Part shown: positions 1 through 4,065 of the stretch, in pieces | How positions within the stretch are numbered: position 1 is the stretch's first letter | Layout of the letters: each line of letters starts with the position of its first letter | Origin: Clostridiales bacterium | GTDB lineage: Bacteria > Bacillota_A > Clostridia > Christensenellales > Borkfalkiaceae | Assembly (NCBI GenBank): GCA_015055785.1 | Contig: SVHQ01000109.1 | Location: 1-6,301 of the forward strand | Reading direction: 5' to 3' | DNA length: 6,301 nucleotides | The notes under the pieces: model-generated | Database searches by the model: none | The model's input: only the letters and a program-made list of their open reading frames with translations | Told to the model about the DNA's origin: nothing | Made by a program: the position numbers and the translations under genes

Positions 1-255
1 GAACACGTAGAATTCGCCGTCGAAGTAGGAATAGGTCATCTTCGTCGTTTGTACTTCTGCCGTTTCAAGCTTTGCCGTAGGGTTGAAGGTTTCGTTCGAC
101 AAAACCTGTCCCGTAACAACGTTTTTAAGCGTACATCTAACGAAAGCTGCGCCTTTACCGGGCTTTACGTGCTGGAATTCAGTAACGGTATAAGTGCCGC
201 TCTTGTATTCGAACGTTACGCCTTTACGAATATCGCCTGCTAAAATCTGTGCCAT
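1..255 (-). CDS. efp: Elongation factor P, N-terminal part (3' end beyond window)
   Basis: EF-P binds ribosomes stalled at consecutive prolines, between the P and E sites, and promotes peptide-bond formation in the cytoplasm. The 85 visible codons open with MAQILAGDIRKGVTFEY and continue with the loop HVKPGKGAAFVR. Lys34, in PGKG, aligns with the lysine that carries a post-translational modification in many bacteria. The segment covers the whole KOW-like domain I (about residues 1-65) and the first strands of the OB domain (TTKMTYSYFDGEFYVF). The family length is about 185 residues, so roughly 100 are missing because of the window edge, not because the gene is broken. The ATG start has an AAGGAG ribosome binding site 9 bases upstream (positions 270 to 265). 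It lies 36 bases after the M24 peptidase gene, probably on the same transcript. Which lysine modification, if any, is used cannot be told from here. Confidence 0.97.
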   Translation of the reverse strand, partial: MAQILAGDIRKGVTFEYKSGTYTVTEFQHVKPGKGAAFVRCTLKNVVTGQVLSNETFNPTAKLETAEVQTTKMTYSYFDGEFYVF

Positions 256-291
256 ACAATTTTTCTCCTTGTATCTATAATATTATCTTTT

Positions 292-1347
292 TTATAAAAT
301 TAAGAGGTTTCTATCTGTTAAGGACATAAAACTCTTTACTTTTCCGTTCATTAATGCAACGGTGTCTTCTATTCTGATACCGTATTCCCCTGCTACATAC
401 ACGCCAGGTTCATCAGAAAATACCATGCCGTCCGTCAACGTCATCGTGCCCTTGATACTAAGCGAGGGCATTTCGTGGATATTCAAGCCAATACCATGCC
501 CCAAGGAATGAGTGAACAACGTTCCGTAGCCCTGCGTCGACAAATAATCTCTCGCAATCGCGTCCGCCTCAATCCCCGTCATACCGCTGACAAGCTTTTC
601 TTTTACAAGCTCGTGCGCGGTCAAGACTGCGGCATACGCTTTTTTAAATTTCTCGTGTTTGCCGTCGTCGCCAAACAAGAACGTGCGCGTAATATCCGAA
701 CAGTAACCGTTCACTTTACAACCGAAATCAATCAAGATTTCATCGCCGAATTTTAATTTCGTGCTGCCCGTTTCATGATGAGGTACGGCAGCATGTGCGC
801 CAAATGCCACAATTGTTGCAAAAGAAGGACCTTCCGCGCCCAGCATACGCATTTTGTATTCAAGCAACGCTGCCAATTCCGACTCCGTCATGCCTTCTTT
901 AATTTCAGGCAAGATAGCCAAAAAGCCCTTTTCTGCAATCTCGCACGCTTTTTGAATATTCTCCAATTCCCAGTCGTTTTTGGTGATCATCACTTCCACA
1001 AACTGCTTGTCGATATTCACCATCTTCACGCCTGCTTGTTCCAACTTCACATATTCGATATGTGCCATTTGGTCGAAAGAAACGCCAACGCTTTCATAAC
1101 GCGCAAGACGTTCTAAAACGTCCGCCTGCTTATAAAGTACGGGGGTCACCTCTGTGCCTTTCAAAAGCTTTTCCGCCGCTTCCATATAACGCATATCCGT
1201 GTAAAGCGTCGTACCGTCTTTATCTACGATTGCCAGACCGTTTTCAGGTTCTATCCCCGTAAGATAGCGAAGCTGATATAAACACGACGTATAAACCGCT
1301 TCACAACCGCAGCATTCTAACACTTTTTTTCCGTTCGTCATTATCAT
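292..1347 (-). CDS. M24B family Xaa-Pro aminopeptidase/dipeptidase (YqhT-like)
   Basis: Probable cytosolic dinuclear-metal peptidase that cleaves N-terminal residues next to proline; 351 residues with no signal peptide. Residues 1-115 form a short creatinase-type N-terminal domain (YLTGIEPENGLAIV) and the rest is the pita-bread catalytic domain. All five metal ligands are visible: Asp207 (LIDFG), Asp218 (YCSDITRT), His284 (SLGHGIGL), Glu313 (SDEPGVY) and Glu327 (GIRIED). Probable catalytic histidines are in PHH (190-191) and NIHE (His291). The length fits the short YqhT/PepQ-like group rather than E. coli PepP (about 440 residues). Whether it acts on longer peptides or only dipeptides cannot be decided from sequence. 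The start at 1347 has AGAGGA 7 bases upstream; a second ATG at 1341 would be 13 bases away and is less likely. It has its own promoter and precedes efp, as in Bacillus. An unusual Cys cluster sits at residues 12-22. Confidence 0.93.
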   Translation of the reverse strand: MIMTNGKKVLECCGCEAVYTSCLYQLRYLTGIEPENGLAIVDKDGTTLYTDMRYMEAAEKLLKGTEVTPVLYKQADVLERLARYESVGVSFDQMAHIEYVKLEQAGVKMVNIDKQFVEVMITKNDWELENIQKACEIAEKGFLAILPEIKEGMTESELAALLEYKMRMLGAEGPSFATIVAFGAHAAVPHHETGSTKLKFGDEILIDFGCKVNGYCSDITRTFLFGDDGKHEKFKKAYAAVLTAHELVKEKLVSGMTGIEADAIARDYLSTQGYGTLFTHSLGHGIGLNIHEMPSLSIKGTMTLTDGMVFSDEPGVYVAGEYGIRIEDTVALMNGKVKSFMSLTDRNLLIL

Positions 1348-1368
1348 TGTCGTTTCCTCTCATTCTAT

Positions 1369-1397
1369 ATTCTACCAAAAAAATTGACATTCGTCAA
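1369..1397 (-). promoter_or_regulatory. Sigma-A/sigma-70 type promoter for the M24 peptidase-efp unit
   Basis: Read on the minus strand, a -35 box TTGACG (1397 to 1392) is separated by exactly 17 bases from a -10 box TAGAAT (1374 to 1369). The -10 box is preceded by TGG, giving an extended -10 (TGnTAGAAT). The expected transcription start is near 1362, leaving a leader of only about 15 bases that is little more than the ribosome binding site. The spacer contains a run of seven T. This is the only strong promoter I can see in the window, and it lies in the largest intergenic gap (1348-1452). Confidence 0.82.
1384..1397. repeat. Perfect inverted repeat TTGAC-N4-GTCAA overlapping the -35 box
   Basis: The 14 bases read TTGAC-attc-GTCAA on the plus strand, with two perfect 5-base arms. 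The promoter's -35 hexamer is one arm plus one base. In the transcribed (minus) direction the palindrome is followed at once by T7 (1383 to 1377). It could be a repressor operator, a weak hairpin terminator for the upstream operon, or chance; sequence alone does not decide. It does not match the LexA (GAAC-N4-GTTC), CIRCE or cre consensus sites. Confidence 0.5.
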
Positions 1398-1452
1398 GTG
1401 TACGACGATATATTCTTACAAAAATCCCTATTTTTAACCTCTTAGCACGATT

Positions 1453-2298
1453 TTACGCTTTCTCGTACGCCAATTTCATATAAAGAGCGTCCTCTGCCTG
1501 CGTACCAGCAGACTCGCTGACAATGTAGGGCTCTAATTTCAATTCCTTTAAAGCAATCGCTAAGGGTTCAAATTCGGGGCCGTAAACGGTATCCTCGAAA
1601 GTGAGATGTTTCACTTCACCCTTTGCCGAGTACATGATTTTCGAGAAATGCACGTGGAAATGCTTCATTCTCTCATAACCAAGCTCGTTTATCATATATT
1701 CCAGACGGCTTTTATAATCTTGCGGCGTGAACAGCGAGCCCCTCTCGCGCGCATTGATGTGCCCGAAATCTACACAAGGAGTGTAAATTTCGTCCACTTT
1801 ACAAAAACGCGTCACCTCTTCCACCGTACCGACTTGCGCCAATTTTCCCATCGTTTCAGGACAAAACATCATGTCCTGCAAATCGTTAAGGTATATGTAA
1901 TCGCGAAGGATTTTTAAACGATCTTCCGTCAGCGCAACCGCTTCTTCACGAGTCGCTTTACCCTGCGCGGCAGGATGAAAAACCACACGCTTGCCACCCA
2001 TGAGTTTCAAGGCTTTCGCTGTGTCTAAAACGTAGCCGTAGGATTTTGCCGCCATTTCATCATCAGGGTTGGCAAAATTTATAAAATAAGGCGCGTGCGC
2101 GGAAATTTCTACTCCCTCTTTGGCAAACGCTTCGCCGATGGAGATGGCTGTCGTTTCGCTCATGCGCACCCCTCTGCCAAAAGAATATTCAAAACAATTT
2201 AAACCGCGCTTTTTTACAAACGCCGCCGCTTCTTCGGTATGAGAATAACCTTCCGCATAAAAGCTCTCACAATTGCCACTCGGGCCGAATTTAATCAT
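1453..2298 (-). CDS. Endonuclease IV-like (AP endonuclease family 2) TIM-barrel protein
   Basis: A 281-residue protein of the xylose isomerase-like/AP endonuclease 2 TIM-barrel family, about the length of E. coli Nfo (285). Nfo cuts DNA 5' of abasic sites using three zinc ions. Eight of its nine ligands have clear counterparts: His68 (SAHAPYF), His108 (VVFHPAA), Glu148 (CPETMG), Asp177 and His180 (CVDFGH), His215 (HFHVHF), His231 (VKHLTF) and Glu262 (VSESAG). The ninth, Asp229 of Nfo, aligns with Val229 here, next to Glu228. Tyr71-Phe72 match the Nfo Tyr72-Leu73 pair that enters DNA at the abasic site. The start overlaps the end of ribF by 8 bases (ATGATTAA) and has GGAGGG 9 bases upstream. 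It is probably the last gene of the pheT-truB-ribF unit. Abasic-site endonuclease activity is the best guess, but another sugar- or phosphate-related activity of this fold is possible. Confidence 0.8.
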   Translation of the reverse strand: MIKFGPSGNCESFYAEGYSHTEEAAAFVKKRGLNCFEYSFGRGVRMSETTAISIGEAFAKEGVEISAHAPYFINFANPDDEMAAKSYGYVLDTAKALKLMGGKRVVFHPAAQGKATREEAVALTEDRLKILRDYIYLNDLQDMMFCPETMGKLAQVGTVEEVTRFCKVDEIYTPCVDFGHINARERGSLFTPQDYKSRLEYMINELGYERMKHFHVHFSKIMYSAKGEVKHLTFEDTVYGPEFEPLAIALKELKLEPYIVSESAGTQAEDALYMKLAYEKA

Positions 2299-3157
2299 TT
2301 TCTTGAACCCTCCGTATATCCATCGTTAACTGATTCTTCAATTTTTCCACACTTTCAAATTTTTGAATATCGCGCAGATATCTTACAAATTCTACTTTCA
2401 ATTGTTTGCCGTATAAATCCCCGTTAAAGCCGTCTAAATGTGTTTCCGTGACGATTTTTTCGTTTTCGAAAGTCGGGCGAGCGCCGTAATTGGTGATACC
2501 CTTGTACTCCTTACCCGCAATCGTTACGCGCGTTTCGTAAACCCCATTTTTTAACGGGTATTTTCCTTTGGGATATTCAATATTCGCCGTTGGAAAGTTC
2601 ATCGTACGGCCAATTTGTCTGTCTTTCACTACTTCACCGCTTAAGAAAAACCTATGCGAAAGCATTTCGTTGGCTTTCTCCACTTCGCCTTGAGATAGAA
2701 AGGTCTTTATCTGACGAGAGCTGACTTTTTCATCGTTTATTTTTAACAAAGGAAGAATTTCAACGCGTACATGGGTGGCTTGTTTTATCGTTTCCGGCGT
2801 CCCTGTTGCATACAACCCAAATCGAAAATCTTCACCGCAAACAAACAGTTTTGGAGAAAATTCCTCCGTCAATTTTCGCAAAAACGCCTCGGGGGACATA
2901 TCTTTAATCTCTTCAAAGGGCAATTCAAAAACAAAATCCACGCCTGCGCTTCTAAAAATTTCTTCCCTTTCCAAAAAGGTAAAAATCCCCTCTTCTTTAC
3001 TCCCGACAATCGTCATAATACCCACGGGAAAACCGCTTTTTTTCGCGCACGACAAAAGCAAACGATGCCCTGCATGCAAACCGTCAAAGCCGCCCAGCAA
3101 CATCGCTGTTCCCTCTTTACAATTCCGTTTTTCCGTAAGCCATACCGTCTTTAACAT
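2291..3157 (-). CDS. ribF: Bifunctional riboflavin kinase / FMN adenylyltransferase (FAD synthetase)
   Basis: Converts riboflavin to FMN and then FMN to FAD, using ATP, in the cytosol. The 288 residues hold both modules. The N-terminal nucleotidyltransferase (about 15-155) shows GGFDGLHAGH (22-31, the HxGH-type nucleotide loop) and CGEDFRFG (107-114). The C-terminal flavokinase (about 165-285) shows GRTMNFPTAN (183-192), NGVY (204-207), NYGARPTFE (223-231) and the probable catalytic Glu238 in TETHLDGF. It is somewhat shorter than the usual 305-315. The usual SSTxIR segment reads SSRQIK (146-151). The ATG at 3157 overlaps the truB stop by 7 bases (ATGTTAA) and has no good ribosome binding site, so it would depend on coupling to truB. 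An in-frame ATG at 3103 (Met19) has a strong site but would cut into the first beta strand. I keep the longer form because its N-terminus fits the family. Confidence 0.95.
   Translation of the reverse strand: MLKTVWLTEKRNCKEGTAMLLGGFDGLHAGHRLLLSCAKKSGFPVGIMTIVGSKEEGIFTFLEREEIFRSAGVDFVFELPFEEIKDMSPEAFLRKLTEEFSPKLFVCGEDFRFGLYATGTPETIKQATHVRVEILPLLKINDEKVSSRQIKTFLSQGEVEKANEMLSHRFFLSGEVVKDRQIGRTMNFPTANIEYPKGKYPLKNGVYETRVTIAGKEYKGITNYGARPTFENEKIVTETHLDGFNGDLYGKQLKVEFVRYLRDIQKFESVEKLKNQLTMDIRRVQEND
2308..2313 (-). promoter_or_regulatory. Ribosome binding site GGAGGG of the endonuclease IV-like gene, inside ribF
   Basis: GGAGGG lies within the last codons of ribF, 9 bases before the ATG at 2298. 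It fixes the start of the downstream gene even though that start overlaps the ribF stop codon. Confidence 0.8.
3111..3118 (-). promoter_or_regulatory. Strong Shine-Dalgarno-like site inside ribF, before in-frame Met19
   Basis: AAAGAGGG is followed after 7 bases (AACAGCG) by an in-frame ATG at 3103. The annotated start at 3157 has only AAAACGAAATT before it. This site could mark the true start, give a second shorter RibF, or be incidental coding sequence (Lys-Glu-Gly). Confidence 0.4.
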
Positions 3158-4035
3158 AATTTCGTTTTCGCTTTTGCCAATCCGTTCGTTACTTCTCCAA
3201 TGCCATAAAATATTCCGTTTTGGTATATTTTATAAAATCCGTCCGCGCAATCCACCGCCACGCGCTGACCATTGTATAATTTGATTTCTTGTTTATCTGA
3301 AAGCGCAAGCGGTGAAAACGGCAAAACATTTTCCGTAGATATCACCAACTTTTCCAATTCTTCTATCGTTGGGTCTGCTTCCAACACAGAAAAAGGAATA
3401 GCGTTTTCCAAATTAAAAATACCGCTTTGCGTGCGTCTTAACGCACTCATAACAGCTTTCGTACCCAGCGCCGATGCAACGTCACGTGCAATCGAACGAA
3501 TATACGTTCCGCCGCCGCAACGGATTTTGATGCGGAAAGTGTCTTCCTTTCCCTCCACCATTCCAAGGCATTCCATACCGTAAATATGCACTTTCTTAGG
3601 CGGCAGCTCAAAATCAATGCCTGCACGCGCCAAATCATAGCCACGGCGCCCATTCACATTCTTTGCGCTGTACTTGGGCGGCACCTGCATGATATCCCCG
3701 AAAAATTGTGGCAAAACTTCCGCAATTTCCGTTTCATTCGGTACATGCCCCCCTCGAATGAGGTTTCCCGTCGAATCAAGCGTGTCCGAATCCACGCCAA
3801 AAGTGAACTCGGCAACGTACTCTTTTTCTTTCTCTAAAAAATAATCGAAAAGGCGGGTGGCGTTTCCTATACCAACAGGCAAAACACCGCTCGCCAAAGG
3901 ATCGAGCGTCCCCATGTGACCGCACGGCACACCCGACAACCATTTTATTTTGTTGACAACCGTCGAAGACACAATCCCCGACGGTTTGTCCACGTTGATA
4001 AATCCAAAAGAACTTATCTTTTCTTCTCGTTTCAC
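3151..4035 (-). CDS. truB: tRNA pseudouridine(55) synthase TruB
   Basis: Isomerises uridine 55 in the T-psi-C loop of tRNAs to pseudouridine and acts as a tRNA folding chaperone. The 294 residues are full length for the family. Motif I is GFINVDKPSG (11-20). The catalytic motif GHMGTLDPLASGVLPV (39-54) carries the nucleophile Asp45. KEYVAEFTFG (71-80) holds the conserved Tyr73. QVPPKYSA (117-124), NGRRGYDLAR (128-137) and GGGTYIRSIARD (174-185, with the conserved Arg180) follow. The C-terminal 60 or so residues form a small PUA-like region. The start is GTG, chosen because AGGAG lies 6 bases upstream and the reading agrees with the family N-terminus. The gene follows pheT by 30 bases and runs into ribF with a 7-base overlap. 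truB-ribF adjacency is common in bacteria, but a pheT neighbour in place of rbfA is less usual. Confidence 0.97.
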   Translation of the reverse strand: MKREEKISSFGFINVDKPSGIVSSTVVNKIKWLSGVPCGHMGTLDPLASGVLPVGIGNATRLFDYFLEKEKEYVAEFTFGVDSDTLDSTGNLIRGGHVPNETEIAEVLPQFFGDIMQVPPKYSAKNVNGRRGYDLARAGIDFELPPKKVHIYGMECLGMVEGKEDTFRIKIRCGGGTYIRSIARDVASALGTKAVMSALRRTQSGIFNLENAIPFSVLEADPTIEELEKLVISTENVLPFSPLALSDKQEIKLYNGQRVAVDCADGFYKIYQNGIFYGIGEVTNGLAKAKTKLC

Positions 4036-4041
4036 AAAAAG

Positions 4042-4046
4042 CTCCT
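4042..4046 (-). promoter_or_regulatory. Ribosome binding site AGGAG fixing the GTG start of truB
   Basis: AGGAG sits 6 bases before GTG at 4035 in the 30-base gap between pheT and truB. It supports initiation at a non-ATG codon. The gap contains no convincing promoter or terminator, so truB is probably cotranscribed with pheT. Confidence 0.8.
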
Positions 4047-4065
4047 ACTTAGGTTTTCCGTTTGA

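Noticed and set aside
49..243. Plus-strand open frame of 64 codons
   Set aside because: Lies wholly antisense to efp; the EF-P reading on the other strand is unambiguous.
256..291. Separate efp promoter or plus-strand TATAAT (276-281)
   Set aside because: The stretch is AT-rich and gives chance -10 matches on both strands, but no partner -35 box lies at 16-18 bases.
1415..1435. AAAAAT-AGGG-ATTTTT hairpin after the endonuclease IV-like gene as a terminator
   Set aside because: The six-base stem is purely A-T and no proper T-tract follows beyond the stem itself, so it is too weak to call.
2775..3284. Plus-strand open frame of 169 codons across ribF and the end of truB
   Set aside because: Antisense to two well-supported genes, with no family resemblance and no upstream signal.
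4036..4065. CCTA-AG-TAGG before T5 as a terminator between pheT and truB
   Set aside because: Two loop bases cannot close a stable hairpin, and the TAGGAG arm is the truB ribosome binding site.
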